Shown: positions 8,721-17,861, counted from the stretch's first letter. The stretch is DNA of 64,000 nt from an uncultured Acidiphilium sp. (GCA_902495325.1 CABUWK010000001.1:62001-126000); one strand, 5' to 3'. The notes: a model not told the origin generated them from the letters alone. Numbers and translations: made by a program.

Positions 8721-9516
8721 AACTTTTGATTTTTCGTTGCAACATAAGGAATTTTTAAAGAAAGAAAAACAGAGAAAGATCTCGGTTCACCTCACCAGGA
8801 TCCTTCTCCTCGTCTTCTTTTTTTCGCTGTGGGAGATACTCGCCCGCCTGAATGCGATCGACGCTTTTTTAACGAGCAGCCCTTCCGGAATCGTTGCCGC
8901 GATACGGGATCTATTGAAAACGGACAGTTTTTCGAAACACGTTTTCACCACCCTTTACGAAACGGTAACGGGATTCCTGATCGCAACGTTTGCCGGCGGT
9001 GCGGTCGCACTTGCCCTCTGGTGGTCTCCTTTTCTGCGAAAAGTTCTGGAACCTTATCTGATTGTTTTAAACGGATTACCGAAAATCGCTCTGGGACCCA
9101 TCATAATCATATGGTTCGGCAGCGGAACGAAAGCCATCGTCTTCATGGCGGTGATCATCACCGTGATCGTAACGATCATCGGCATGTTAAACGGATTTCT
9201 CGCCTGCGACGAGGGAAAGATCATGCTTCTCCGGTCCATGGGGGCGAACCGGTTTCAGATCCTGACGAAACTCGTTCTGCCGTCCTCCCTTTCTACCTTC
9301 ATTTCCTGTCTGAAAATCAACGTGGGGATGTCCTGGATCGGATCCATCATGGGAGAATACCTCTCCTCGAAACAGGGCATCGGCTATCTGATCGTGTACG
9401 GCGGGCAGGTTTTCAAACTCGATCTCGTAATGGCAAGCACCGTGGTTCTGTGCATTCTTGCCGGCGGGATGTATGCGATCGTATCTTTACTCGAGAAAAT
9501 ACTCGTAAAAAAGTAA
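8713..9516 (+). CDS. ABC importer permease (SsuC/ThiX type)
   Basis: 267 residues with about six transmembrane segments. The cytoplasmic EAA loop, which docks on the ATPase, is SMGANRFQILTKLVLP in the second half. It forms the channel for the binding protein at 6909-7931. The last 104 bases are overlapped on the opposite strand by the 3' end of the YkvI-like gene; the permease ends naturally (ILVKK), so the overlap arises from the other gene running on. Confidence 0.92.
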   Translation: MHKTFDFSLQHKEFLKKEKQRKISVHLTRILLLVFFFSLWEILARLNAIDAFLTSSPSGIVAAIRDLLKTDSFSKHVFTTLYETVTGFLIATFAGGAVALALWWSPFLRKVLEPYLIVLNGLPKIALGPIIIIWFGSGTKAIVFMAVIITVIVTIIGMLNGFLACDEGKIMLLRSMGANRFQILTKLVLPSSLSTFISCLKINVGMSWIGSIMGEYLSSKQGIGYLIVYGGQVFKLDLVMASTVVLCILAGGMYAIVSLLEKILVKK

Positions 9517-10465
9517 GAAAGATCAGAAGCGCAAGCCCCGCCACACCTACGGCGGGGTAAACTTTTTCCACGATTTTCTCAAACCCCGCCCGCGCCAACG
9601 CCAAAGCGGCAAGCGACAGGACGATTTTCTGTAAAATCGCCGTTTCCCCGCGGCAGACCTTCATCAGCCCGTAATGAGAACAGAACAGCGTGCTGTAAAT
9701 TCCGACGATCAGAACGAAGAAATACACCGCATACGCCGCCGATCCTTTCTCTTTCGAATACCGGTACAAAGGCATGGGATCGCCCGAAAGGAAAAATCCG
9801 CATACCACGTAAAGAATCAGAGAAACGGATACCGTCAGCGTGACGGCGGCAATCACGGAAGAGAATGCTTTCCCTGTTTTTCCCTCCGTCCCGCCGGCAT
9901 CCGCTATCACGGGAAAAGAGAGCAGAACGTTCATGCCGACGTATAAAAGAGGCATGCTCCTGCCTTCCCCCGTGACCGGAGAGATCGGGATCGTACCGAA
10001 ATATTTTACGGAAGGCGCCGTAAGCCACAGGACGGAGACAACTGCCAGGGGAAGAAAAACAAGAGAGATCTTTTCGATGAACCCCATGCCTTTCCCGCAG
10101 ATAAAAAACGATAAAATTAAAGATATTATCGGAAAAATTACATTGTTTTCCGACAGACGGAACAAATCGCGGAACACCTCCGACAAAGCCGACAGCATGC
10201 AGGACAGCACCACAATATTGACAAGCCCGACCGCCTTTTCCGTCGCGAGGAAAAACTTTCCCCTCTCCGCGGTGCCGATAGAATAAAACGCCGCGGCAAA
10301 CAAAAGGCAACACGCCCACAGTGCGGAAACGGACGGGTCGGCGGCGAAGAAAACGGCGATCTCCTTTCCCGTAACAAACCCCGCCCCGATCACGCTTCCG
10401 ACGATCGCGAACGCGCGGGACAATACCGCGCCCGCGCGCAAAATAAAAGACCGTTTCATACGCAT
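9413..10465 (-). CDS. YkvI-like membrane permease
   Basis: 350 residues from the start chosen, about ten transmembrane helices. The N-terminal helix GSVIGAGFVTGKEI matches the hallmark of the YkvI family (APC-superfamily-like permeases, sometimes linked to spore germination or amino acid uptake). The ATG at 10465 places helix 1 where relatives have it; a longer start at 10522 would add a charged 19-residue tail, and neither has a clear ribosome site. The last helix is followed by a polar tail (RSHTSRRQECTEPRC...) that runs 104 bases into the opposing permease gene. Last gene of the 16-9.4 kb operon. Substrate unknown. Confidence 0.75.
   Translation of the reverse strand: MRMKRSFILRAGAVLSRAFAIVGSVIGAGFVTGKEIAVFFAADPSVSALWACCLLFAAAFYSIGTAERGKFFLATEKAVGLVNIVVLSCMLSALSEVFRDLFRLSENNVIFPIISLILSFFICGKGMGFIEKISLVFLPLAVVSVLWLTAPSVKYFGTIPISPVTGEGRSMPLLYVGMNVLLSFPVIADAGGTEGKTGKAFSSVIAAVTLTVSVSLILYVVCGFFLSGDPMPLYRYSKEKGSAAYAVYFFVLIVGIYSTLFCSHYGLMKVCRGETAILQKIVLSLAALALARAGFEKIVEKVYPAVGVAGLALLIFLTFLRVFSRVKIRSHTSRRQECTEPRCLPLRDRV
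9536..9566 (+). terminator. Possible terminator of the ABC importer operon
   Basis: CCCCGCC (9536-9542) and GGCGGGG (9551-9557) with an 8-nt loop, then TAAAC and a run of five T. It lies inside the 3' end of the opposing YkvI-like gene. The offset T-tract makes it only moderately convincing. Confidence 0.45.
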
Positions 10466-10583
10466 ATCGTATGAGCCGGTCCTTGTTTTTATTCTCGGTG
10501 GCAGTTTTTTTCCCGTCGGCATCCGGGCGGAGAAATCCGTTGTCCGCCTTTATTCCTTTGCCGTAAAACCGGCAGGCAACGAC

Positions 10584-11366
10584 CTATCTGCTCTTTTTAT
10601 AACTCACCGGGCACTCACCGCCGAGCGATTCGATCGCAAACCGGATCTCCTTGAAATCGTTATACGAAACGGAAGGATCTTTTGCCGCTTCGATCAGAAG
10701 AGGCAGAACGCTTTCGTCCCCGTAACGGGCAAGATAATCGGCATAAAGAGAACGATCTCCCGCATGCGCGGTAAATTCGTCCGAAAGAATCTTCGTGACC
10801 CTTCCGTCTGCCGGCATACAGGAAAGAATTTCGGCGAAATATTTTCTGCCCGAAGCTCCCGCCTTATCCCAGGCGGCGAGCACGGCTTCCTTCACGGCAT
10901 CGCAGGGAGATTCGCATAATTTCTCCGTCAGCGTTTCCGCAAGGCTTTCGCCCGCGCTTTCTTCCAGCAGAACGGAAACGTACTTTTCCGCCATCGCCCC
11001 GTCGTTTTCGGGCGAAGGCAGAAGGTTTACGGCATACACCGCGAGTTCTTCCGTCTCTGCTGCCGAAACGAATTTTTCGAGACAGGACGCGGCGTCCTTG
11101 CGGCGGGAGATCTCCTCACACAAGAAGTCGGAAACGGATTTCCCTTTCTTTACCCGCTCCTTCAGTTCTTCCGCGAGCTCTTCCGTGGAAAAGCCGCCGA
11201 AATATTCGTCCGGCGTTTTATTTCCGAGTTCTTTCAGTTTTGTTTTTCCGAACTCAGAATAAACTTCTCCCACCTTGTTTTCCAGTTCCTCTTCCGTAAA
11301 TTTTCCCGCATTTTTTGCGAGGTATTTTCTGAAAAAAGTTTCAAAAAGTCCGTCAACGTCAATCAT
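10584..11366 (-). CDS. Hypothetical helical-repeat (HEAT-like) protein
   Basis: 260 residues, acidic and almost entirely predicted alpha-helical. From about residue 95 on it shows repeated short helix pairs (ELAVYAVNLL, DAVKEAVLAAW, LYADYLARYG, SVLPLLIEAAKDP), the texture of HEAT/Armadillo repeats, which mediate protein binding. No catalytic motif or membrane segment. The start at 11366 has AAAGGAG 10 nt upstream and overlaps the TPR-protein stop by 8 nt. Both neighbours suggest a scaffold or quality-control function with Hsp33, but that is inference. Confidence 0.65.
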   Translation of the reverse strand: MIDVDGLFETFFRKYLAKNAGKFTEEELENKVGEVYSEFGKTKLKELGNKTPDEYFGGFSTEELAEELKERVKKGKSVSDFLCEEISRRKDAASCLEKFVSAAETEELAVYAVNLLPSPENDGAMAEKYVSVLLEESAGESLAETLTEKLCESPCDAVKEAVLAAWDKAGASGRKYFAEILSCMPADGRVTKILSDEFTAHAGDRSLYADYLARYGDESVLPLLIEAAKDPSVSYNDFKEIRFAIESLGGECPVSYKKSR

Positions 11367-13044
11367 TTTCGTTTGTCTCCTTTGCAAGGTACAGAATATT
11401 CACCACGTCTTCCTTCTTCGCGTCGAAAAACCGGTAAGCGATGTCTTTATCCGGAAAGATCTTCAATCCGGAATAGAAATAAATCGCGCATCCGAGGGCG
11501 GCTACGTCCTTCACGTTGCGGACGTTTCCGTTTTCGATCAATTCTCGCTGCAGCTCTTCCGCTCCGTAAGAAAGCAGTTCGAGCCGGTCGCGTTCAAACA
11601 GCGTGAGCCTGCCGAAAGCATAGGCATGCGCCTTTGAAAAAAGAACCTTTCCCGTTCCTTCGAGCTCCGGATGCGAAAAAGCAAACGTGCAATACAGATC
11701 GGAATAAACGACGGCGCAACTCCCCTTTTCCCCGTTCTGGCAAAGCATGGAGATCAGGCGATGTTTCACGTCGTCCGAAACGCCGATCGAAATGAGTTTC
11801 GATTTCAGAAAATCGATAAAGACCTTTTTCCCCGAACAGGCAAATACGACGCCGAGCGCGATCTGCACGGAAGTGTTGTTCTCCGTGAATCCCCATTCGG
11901 CAGTTTCGAGGATCTGTTTCTGCGTATAATTTTCGTGCGAGCATTTTCCTTTCGCGAAAAGATCGCGGATCAATCCGACGCGCGCTTCCCTTTCTTTTTC
12001 CGGCAAAGAAAACGATAGCGTGAGAGGTTCCGCTTCTCTTTCCCCGTCGACGACCCCCTGCACGAATTCCGTATAATACAAAGCGATCGGATTGTACGAG
12101 ATGAGATAGGCGCTTTTGAACGCCGCGAGAGCTTCTTTCGTCATTCCCTTTTCATACAGCAGAAACCCGCGGATGAAATTGGTGTTCACGTCGTGCGGAG
12201 AACGGGATATGATGAGCGAAGACACGTCGAACGCATCTTCCTTTCTCCCGATTTCGAGCAGGAAGTTGAGTTTCTTGTACAGCTCCGCGATATCTTCTGG
12301 AGAATACGCCAGAAACTCGCCGACGTATTTTTCGGCTTCTTCCGATTTTTCTTCCGCCCGCAGAACGCGGATCAGCGTGGCATACACCGATGTGTCGGCT
12401 TTTCCTTCCCCCGCGATCGCGCGGAGGTCGTCTGCGGCTTCTTCCTTTTTCCCGAGATCGTATTCGGCGATCGCCTTATCCGTTCTCGCGCGGACGGAAT
12501 ACGAGGTATTGTCCGGAACGGCGGAAAACGCTTCGATCGCGGCGGCATAATCCTGTCCGGACAGCGCTTCCGATCCCTTTTCGTAATTCTCTTCGGCAAC
12601 GTCTTCCGGATCGGGCGGATAGACCACGCGGTAAGCCGCGAGCCTGTCCTCGTTTTCGCTTTTCATGTATTCTTCCAGAACGTCGTCGAAGAAACCCTCT
12701 TCCCCGCCCCCGCGGGCTAACTGAAAGCCGAAATAAATTCCGGCGAATTTTCTGTTTCCGAGAAAATAAAAGTTCGCACCGAGCCCGTTATACGCCTCGG
12801 GCGTTTCTTCATCGGTCGCAATCGAAAGATAACGGAACCAATAATCGATCGCATTCTCGAAAAGCCCCATTTCGGTATACAGATCGGCAATCTGGGCGTA
12901 AAACTCCGTCGTCGGCTTTCTCTTCGCCTCGTACACGAGAGAGGAGACGGCGCTCACGTAATCGTCGGCGTCCCGCTTCTCTTCGGCGCGGTCGAGGATC
13001 CTGTCCGTCGTCCTTACAAATTTTATCACGTTGTTATTCTTCAT
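11359..13044 (-). CDS. TPR-repeat protein
   Basis: 561 residues. Tetratricopeptide-like helix pairs are visible (FYAQIADLYTEMGLFENAIDYWFRYL; DYAAAIEAFSAVPD; ALAAFKSAYLISYNPIALY), covering roughly residues 45-320; the C-terminal 230 residues are helical without a recognised domain. TPR arrays bind partner proteins. The ATG at 13044 lies inside the hslO stop region (11-nt overlap); a GTG two codons upstream is an alternative. It is translationally coupled to hslO before it and to the helical-repeat gene after it. Function unknown; the tight coupling suggests a complex or pathway with Hsp33. Confidence 0.72.
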   Translation of the reverse strand: MKNNNVIKFVRTTDRILDRAEEKRDADDYVSAVSSLVYEAKRKPTTEFYAQIADLYTEMGLFENAIDYWFRYLSIATDEETPEAYNGLGANFYFLGNRKFAGIYFGFQLARGGGEEGFFDDVLEEYMKSENEDRLAAYRVVYPPDPEDVAEENYEKGSEALSGQDYAAAIEAFSAVPDNTSYSVRARTDKAIAEYDLGKKEEAADDLRAIAGEGKADTSVYATLIRVLRAEEKSEEAEKYVGEFLAYSPEDIAELYKKLNFLLEIGRKEDAFDVSSLIISRSPHDVNTNFIRGFLLYEKGMTKEALAAFKSAYLISYNPIALYYTEFVQGVVDGEREAEPLTLSFSLPEKEREARVGLIRDLFAKGKCSHENYTQKQILETAEWGFTENNTSVQIALGVVFACSGKKVFIDFLKSKLISIGVSDDVKHRLISMLCQNGEKGSCAVVYSDLYCTFAFSHPELEGTGKVLFSKAHAYAFGRLTLFERDRLELLSYGAEELQRELIENGNVRNVKDVAALGCAIYFYSGLKIFPDKDIAYRFFDAKKEDVVNILYLAKETNEND

Positions 13045-13966
13045 TGGCACCGTCCGTTTTATCGTCTTCCGAACCGTTTTTTCCGCCGTTTTCCCCCTTC
13101 ACGGAAGATTCTCCGGCAAGCAGACGGTTCACGTCTTCTGCGGTATAAACGTATTTCCGATCGCAGAACTGACAACACACCTCGATCTTCCCTTCCTGTG
13201 CGAGAGAATCCCTCAGTTCCTTTTCGCCGAGAGTAACGAGTACCCCGTCAATATAATCTCTGCTGCAGTTACAACGGTAAACGGGATATCGGTCTTCGTA
13301 AGCGTTCCCCGCAAAAAAGTCCTTCCAGACCCCTTCGAGCCCGCCCTTTTCCATCATGGAACTGATATCTTTGAACTGTGCGAGAAGAGCTTCCGCCCGG
13401 GCGATATTCTCTTCGCGGCAATCCGGCAGAGGCTGAAGGACAAGCCCGCCCGCGCCGAGACATTTTCCGTCCGTTCCGATACGAACGCCGAGCGCCATCC
13501 CCGTCGGCTGCTGTTCGCTGATCGCGTAATACGCGGCGAAATCTTCGGCGATCTCCCCGCTTGTGAGTTCGCATCTTCCGACGTAAGGTTCTTTCAGCCC
13601 GATGTTCTTCACGACCGTCATTCTACCCTTGCCGACAAGCCCGCCCACATTGAGTTTTCCGTCTGCGCGCGGCGGCAAAGAAGCGTCCGGATGATCGATA
13701 CATCCGCGGATATGCAAAGCGGCGTCCGCCGCAACAACGATCCGCCCGCCGGCGCCGTCTCCGTCGATCGTGACGGAAAGCCTGTCGTCTTCCCCTTTCA
13801 TACAGGAAACCATAAAAGCGCAAGCCGTCATCGTCCGCCCGAGCCCCGCCGCGGCAAGCGGCGATAAACCGTGGATCCGGATCGCTTCGTTCACGATATC
13901 CGTCGTTTCGAGAAGAGAAACCGATATTTCGTTGTCATACAATAAAGTTTTTCTCAAAATACCCAT
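13034..13966 (-). CDS. hslO: Redox-regulated chaperone Hsp33
   Basis: 310 residues. The C-terminal redox switch is intact: C232-x-C234 and C265-x-x-C268, the four zinc cysteines that form disulfides on oxidation and activate the holdase. The N-terminal domain begins at residue 3 with RKTLLYDNEISVSLLETTDIV, typical for the family. Hsp33 protects unfolded proteins during oxidative stress in the cytoplasm. It sits 34 nt after the methyltransferase gene and is coupled to the TPR gene. The tail after residue 285 is short, polar and acidic. Confidence 0.93.
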   Translation of the reverse strand: MGILRKTLLYDNEISVSLLETTDIVNEAIRIHGLSPLAAAGLGRTMTACAFMVSCMKGEDDRLSVTIDGDGAGGRIVVAADAALHIRGCIDHPDASLPPRADGKLNVGGLVGKGRMTVVKNIGLKEPYVGRCELTSGEIAEDFAAYYAISEQQPTGMALGVRIGTDGKCLGAGGLVLQPLPDCREENIARAEALLAQFKDISSMMEKGGLEGVWKDFFAGNAYEDRYPVYRCNCSRDYIDGVLVTLGEKELRDSLAQEGKIEVCCQFCDRKYVYTAEDVNRLLAGESSVKGENGGKNGSEDDKTDGANEE

Positions 13967-14000
13967 ATTTATTCCGTTATTCTTATCGCCGCCGGCGGTT

Positions 14001-14723
14001 TCAGCCGCGCAGAGAGGAGAACGTGAGACGATCTCCCGTTTCCGACGCCGTCACCTCGATTTCGCGAAAACCCGCTTTTTCCAGCGAGGAAATCAGGTCG
14101 TCTTTCCTGTGTACATACTGTACGTGCGTTTCGTCCCGCCGCTCGTAAAGATCTCCTTTCCTCAGAAAAAACGTGAGATCCATCGTCACCTTTTCCCCGT
14201 CGAAAGAATTGAACCAGAGATAGGACACATCGTCGTCCACCTCGCCGTACATGTTGTTGCCGAGCGTGTTTTTCAGTTTTTCTTCCGAAGAAACGTCGAA
14301 AAGAAGCAAGCCGCCCTTCGCGAGAGCTTTCGCAAACGCGGCAAAAGCCTTGTCCGTCTCTTCCGGTCTCAGATAATTCACCCCGTCGTTGATGACGGTG
14401 ACGAACCCGAGTTTCCCGTTTGCGCGGAACTTTTTCATATCTTCCAGAACGAAAGGGATCGAAAGCCCTTCCTTTGCCGTAAGCCGCGCGGCTTCATTCA
14501 GCATTTCCGGGCTGAGATCGGCTCCGAACACGTCGAACCCCGCCCGCTTGAGAGCCCTTGTGAAATGCCCGCTTCCGCAGGCGACGTCCGCCCCTTTTTT
14601 CGACGGAGCGCGTCTTTTTACCTCATTACAAACGTTCTGCGACCATTGTTTATAGTCGCAGGAAGTCATGAGATATTCGTAACAGGAAGCGAGAGCGCTG
14701 TACGCTTCTCCCTTTTTATTCAT
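14001..14723 (-). CDS. SAM-dependent class I methyltransferase
   Basis: 240 residues. Motif I is GADVACGSGHFTRALKRAG, followed by the acidic D of FGADLS and VTVINDGVNYL as the post-motif region, so it binds SAM. The N-terminus (YSALASCYEYLM...YKQWSQNV) resembles the family annotated as small-molecule or tRNA-associated methyltransferases adjacent to Hsp33 in other Firmicutes. Substrate unknown. The start at 14723 overlaps the stop of the preceding gene (ATGAATAA); a longer frame upstream is only that gene's antisense-shifted frame. Confidence 0.8.
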   Translation of the reverse strand: MNKKGEAYSALASCYEYLMTSCDYKQWSQNVCNEVKRRAPSKKGADVACGSGHFTRALKRAGFDVFGADLSPEMLNEAARLTAKEGLSIPFVLEDMKKFRANGKLGFVTVINDGVNYLRPEETDKAFAAFAKALAKGGLLLFDVSSEEKLKNTLGNNMYGEVDDDVSYLWFNSFDGEKVTMDLTFFLRKGDLYERRDETHVQYVHRKDDLISSLEKAGFREIEVTASETGDRLTFSSLRG

Positions 14724-15981
14724 CCTTCTTGTCTTCTCCGCTTTCGTCCGGCGTTCCGCCGTCGTTTTCGTCTGCCGCCTGTTTTTTACAGGTGCGTTTT
14801 TCTTCTTCGGCAAGAAGATCTTCGAAGGTTTCCGTTTTTACGTCGCCGTCGCGGAGATGTTCTTCGGCATAGCGGTCGCTGTCGCGGCGCATCGCCTCTT
14901 TCGTCTCCTCGAGCTTTTCAAGGTCTTTACGGCTGAAACTCGTCGGCAGTTCGTAAAGTTCCACGTCGTAGTCGGTAATCGGTTTGACGGGTCTTTCTTT
15001 GAGTTTCGACTTGCCGATGAGAACTTCTTCCTTGTCCCCTTCCGCAGTCTTTTCCTGTCTGTAAATTCCCCTGTTCTTCTTCGCGCCGGGCACTTTGTCG
15101 TTGATGAACTTATCGAACACCCAGTTGGAATAGTCCGTCCAGATCAGCATGAAGACCGAAACGCCCCACACGCAGATCAGAATCACGCCGAGCATGGTAA
15201 GAAGCTGAACGCCGAATGCGCAAAGGAAGAAGAAAACCGCAGCAAACAGAGCGAAAAAGATATTCGTGGGAAAAAGCGCGATCGAAAGAATAAACGAATT
15301 GCGGACCAACTGCCAGAATTTCAGCTTGTAGGTCACGCCGATCGTGAGCATGTAAAGCACCATCATCGTGGCGATCACCATCACGAGAACGGTCACGACT
15401 TTCGCGATGACGAAAAGCCAGTCCTTTCCCGCATGCGTCGCGATCATGACGGACGACATATTGAGCGAAAGCACCGAAACCGCCATGATGACGGCATACA
15501 GCAGAAGAGAAAACAGCACGACGAAGAAGTTCTGTTTCACCCCTTTCCAGAAATCGGACGCAACGGAAACGCCTTCCGCCCACACCAGGTTTCTCATCAC
15601 GTAAAAACCGCCCGAAAACCCGACGGCGGCGATAACGACGCCGATCGGTAAAAAGCGGAAGATGTAGAGATTGAGGGAAAGTTCGAGCTGTTCCGCAAGA
15701 CCGACCGTAGACGGGAACACGGGATACCCGACCCCGAAGTTCTGCGCAAACGGATAATTCGCCACGTCGTAAGTCTTCATCATGTAGCGGATCACGAAAA
15801 TCGCGACCGTCGGCAACAAAAACAAAAGGGTGAGAAGATTCAACCCGAAAAGTTTCGACATGTTGGTTTTGAAAACGTCCCATCCGAGACTCCAACGGCT
15901 TGTCGGAAGGGTGGAACGCGCATAGCTTTCCGAACGCTCCGGACCTTCGAACATTCTGGCAATAAAGCCTTTTTTTGCCAT
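14716..15981 (-). CDS. DUF624 (YesL-like) membrane protein with charged C-terminal tail
   Basis: 421 residues. Five to six hydrophobic segments between about residues 45 and 285, the first being LFGLNLLTLLFLLPTVAIF, match the DUF624/YesL layout; the segment WSLGWDVFKTNMSKLFGLN before it is typical. Beyond residue 290 is an unusual 130-residue hydrophilic tail, Lys/Glu rich, ending GEDKKDE, probably cytoplasmic. The ATG at 15981 has AGGAG 5 nt upstream. First gene of the operon that runs to 9413. Function of the family is unknown; the long tail is not usual for YesL, which is shorter (about 210 residues). Confidence 0.72.
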   Translation of the reverse strand: MAKKGFIARMFEGPERSESYARSTLPTSRWSLGWDVFKTNMSKLFGLNLLTLLFLLPTVAIFVIRYMMKTYDVANYPFAQNFGVGYPVFPSTVGLAEQLELSLNLYIFRFLPIGVVIAAVGFSGGFYVMRNLVWAEGVSVASDFWKGVKQNFFVVLFSLLLYAVIMAVSVLSLNMSSVMIATHAGKDWLFVIAKVVTVLVMVIATMMVLYMLTIGVTYKLKFWQLVRNSFILSIALFPTNIFFALFAAVFFFLCAFGVQLLTMLGVILICVWGVSVFMLIWTDYSNWVFDKFINDKVPGAKKNRGIYRQEKTAEGDKEEVLIGKSKLKERPVKPITDYDVELYELPTSFSRKDLEKLEETKEAMRRDSDRYAEEHLRDGDVKTETFEDLLAEEEKRTCKKQAADENDGGTPDESGEDKKDE

Positions 15982-15992
15982 AATACTCCTCT

Positions 15993-16024
15993 CGGGCATA
16001 TGCCCGCAGACGCGGTTTTCCGCG
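15993..16024 (-). promoter_or_regulatory. Palindrome and hairpin in the operon leader
   Basis: A 14-bp perfect palindrome CGGGCATATGCCCG (15993-16006) lies immediately upstream of the ribosome site, and a second hairpin CGCGG-TTTT-CCGCG (16011-16024) stands just before it. Both are in the transcribed leader and could fold near the ribosome site or be an operator. Confidence 0.45.
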
Positions 16025-16073
16025 AGCTTTCCCGCAAGTTCTTCCGCATCGTAACATAATTCGATTCTTTAAT

Positions 16074-16102
16074 ATAATATACTATTACGGGAAGATTGAC
16101 AA
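16074..16102 (-). promoter_or_regulatory. Sigma-A promoter of the DUF624-Hsp33 operon
   Basis: Minus-strand TTGTCA (16097-16102), 17-bp spacer, TATTAT (16074-16079). The predicted transcript could cover 15981 to 9413, since the gaps between its six genes are small or negative and no strong terminator interrupts them. Confidence 0.65.
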
Positions 16103-16171
16103 ACGTTTTTCCGAATATTTCGAAAAATCATTTATCTTTCACAAAAAATCACGGGAAAAAGCAAGGAAAAA

Positions 16172-17056
16172 ATGGAAAAATATTTATTTACCGGCGTTGC
16201 GACGGCTCTTTACACCCCGATCTCAGGCGGAGAGATCGATCTCGAAGAAACGGAAAAACTGATCGGACGACAGCTCGCGGGCGGCGTTTCCGCCCTCGTT
16301 CTTCTCGGCACGACCGGCGAAAGCGCGACCGTTACGCGAGACGAGAGAAAAAAACTGATCTCCTTCGCCCTTTCCCGCATAAGAAAAAGAGTTCCGCTTA
16401 TCGTCGGAACGGGAAGCAACTCGACGGCGCACGCCGCGGAACTAACGGAAGAAGCGAAAAATCTCGGCGCCGATGGCGCGCTTGTCGTAACACCGTACTA
16501 CAACAAGTGCACGGAAGAAGGAGCTTATCTCCATTACCGCAGGATTTCGGAAACCGGGCTTCCCTTTCTCGTTTACAACGTACCCTCCCGGACGACGATC
16601 GATCTGTCGGCGGAAACGCTGAAAAAAATTTCGGAACTCCCCTGTTTTTACGGGATCAAGGAAGCCTCGGCAGACGAAAAAAGCGTTTCGGAAAAAATGG
16701 ATCTTCTCACCGGCGCCGTCCCGTTTTATTCGGGAGCGGACGAGAAGAATTTATGGTTTTACCGTCGCGGCGCCGCGGGCGCGATCTCCGTCGCATCAAA
16801 CATAAAACCTAAAACAATTGCAGATATTTACTTAAATTTTAAAAATAATTTCACATCGGAAGCCGAGCGTCTCGACAAGGCATTGCAACCCCTTTACGCC
16901 GCACTTTTCCGCGAAGTCAACCCGATCCCCCTGAAAGCCATGATCGGCATTTTATACGGAAAGGGACAGGAATTACGGCTTCCCCTTACCGCGGCAAAAA
17001 AAGAAAACGTCGAATATTTCGGAAAATTGCTGCGTACTATCGAAGACCGATTTTAA
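16172..17056 (+). CDS. dapA: 4-hydroxy-tetrahydrodipicolinate synthase
   Basis: 294 residues, the normal length. The TIM-barrel signatures are present: LGTTGES (45-51), PYY (108-110), YNVPSRT (135-141, catalytic Tyr135) and GIKEAS with Schiff-base Lys163. It condenses pyruvate with aspartate semialdehyde, the first step to diaminopimelate, lysine and spore dipicolinate. AAGGA precedes the ATG. It is followed 54 nt later by dapB, so the two steps are together. No good promoter was found in the 70 bases upstream; an imperfect dyad (about 16107-16129) occupies the region. Confidence 0.95.
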   Translation: MEKYLFTGVATALYTPISGGEIDLEETEKLIGRQLAGGVSALVLLGTTGESATVTRDERKKLISFALSRIRKRVPLIVGTGSNSTAHAAELTEEAKNLGADGALVVTPYYNKCTEEGAYLHYRRISETGLPFLVYNVPSRTTIDLSAETLKKISELPCFYGIKEASADEKSVSEKMDLLTGAVPFYSGADEKNLWFYRRGAAGAISVASNIKPKTIADIYLNFKNNFTSEAERLDKALQPLYAALFREVNPIPLKAMIGILYGKGQELRLPLTAAKKENVEYFGKLLRTIEDRF

Positions 17057-17110
17057 TGCGAGAAACGTTAAAAGTTACTACTATAACAATTCATTATACG
17101 AGGTGAAAAT

Positions 17111-17845
17111 ATGATCAATCTTCTGATATGCGGAATAAGCGGACGTATCGGACGCTTTGTTTACGATTCGGCAACCGAACGGGGGTTCAACGTCGTTTGC
17201 GGCGTAGACCGTTCTCCTGCGGGACAATCCGACTGCCCCGTTTATAAAACGTTCGACGAAGTAAAAGAACTCGTCGACTGCGTGATCGATTTTTCCCTGC
17301 CCGACGGCACGATGCAAGCCGTTTCGTTCGCACTGTCGCGAAAATGCGCGATCGTGATCGGAACAACGGGGCTTTCGGACGCTCAGAAAGAGGAAATCGG
17401 CACCGCAGCGAGACAGATCCCTGTCTTTATGAGCGAAAACATGTCTCCCGGCATGAGCGTGATCGCCGAACTCTGCCGGATCGCCGCCGGAACATTCCGC
17501 GGCTTCGATATCGAAATCACGGAGACCCACCACGCAAAAAAAATCGACAGTCCGTCCGGTTCCGCGTTTTTGCTGGCGCGGGCGATTGAAGAAGGGCTCG
17601 GCGAAAAAAGAAACCTCGTATCCGGGCGTTCCGGAAGCCGCATACGGGACAGAAAGGAAATCGGCATTCATTCCCTCAGAGGCGGTTCCGTTACGGGCAA
17701 ACACGAGGTGTACTTCTTCGGAGAAAACGAAACGATCGCGATCTCGCATACGGCGTCCTCGAAAAAGGTATTTGCGGAAGGCGCTCTTGCGGCGGCAGAA
17801 TTTATAACCGGACGCGCGGCGGGATTCTATACCAGGCAAGAGTAA
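17111..17845 (+). CDS. dapB: 4-hydroxy-tetrahydrodipicolinate reductase
   Basis: 244 residues. N-terminal nucleotide-binding loop GISGRIGR (8-15), and the substrate and catalytic motif ETHHAKKIDSPSGSA (138-152). It reduces the DapA product with NAD(P)H. GAGGTGAAAAT lies before the ATG. The last four codons (TRQE-stop) lie within the hairpin repeat at 17832-17861, so the gene end is made of that repeat. Shares the dap pathway with dapA directly upstream. Confidence 0.95.
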   Translation: MINLLICGISGRIGRFVYDSATERGFNVVCGVDRSPAGQSDCPVYKTFDEVKELVDCVIDFSLPDGTMQAVSFALSRKCAIVIGTTGLSDAQKEEIGTAARQIPVFMSENMSPGMSVIAELCRIAAGTFRGFDIEITETHHAKKIDSPSGSAFLLARAIEEGLGEKRNLVSGRSGSRIRDRKEIGIHSLRGGSVTGKHEVYFFGENETIAISHTASSKKVFAEGALAAAEFITGRAAGFYTRQE

Positions 17846-17861
17846 TACGAACCTTGCCTGG
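17832..17861. repeat. Interspersed hairpin repeat, copy 1
   Basis: CCAGGCAAG and CTTGCCTGG form a 9-bp perfect stem around the 12-nt loop AGTAATACGAAC. A second copy at 56123-56158 has the same loop and the same stem except that one A-T pair is G-C there, a compensated change. This copy straddles the dapB stop codon and could act in termination or mRNA stability. Confidence 0.7.
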
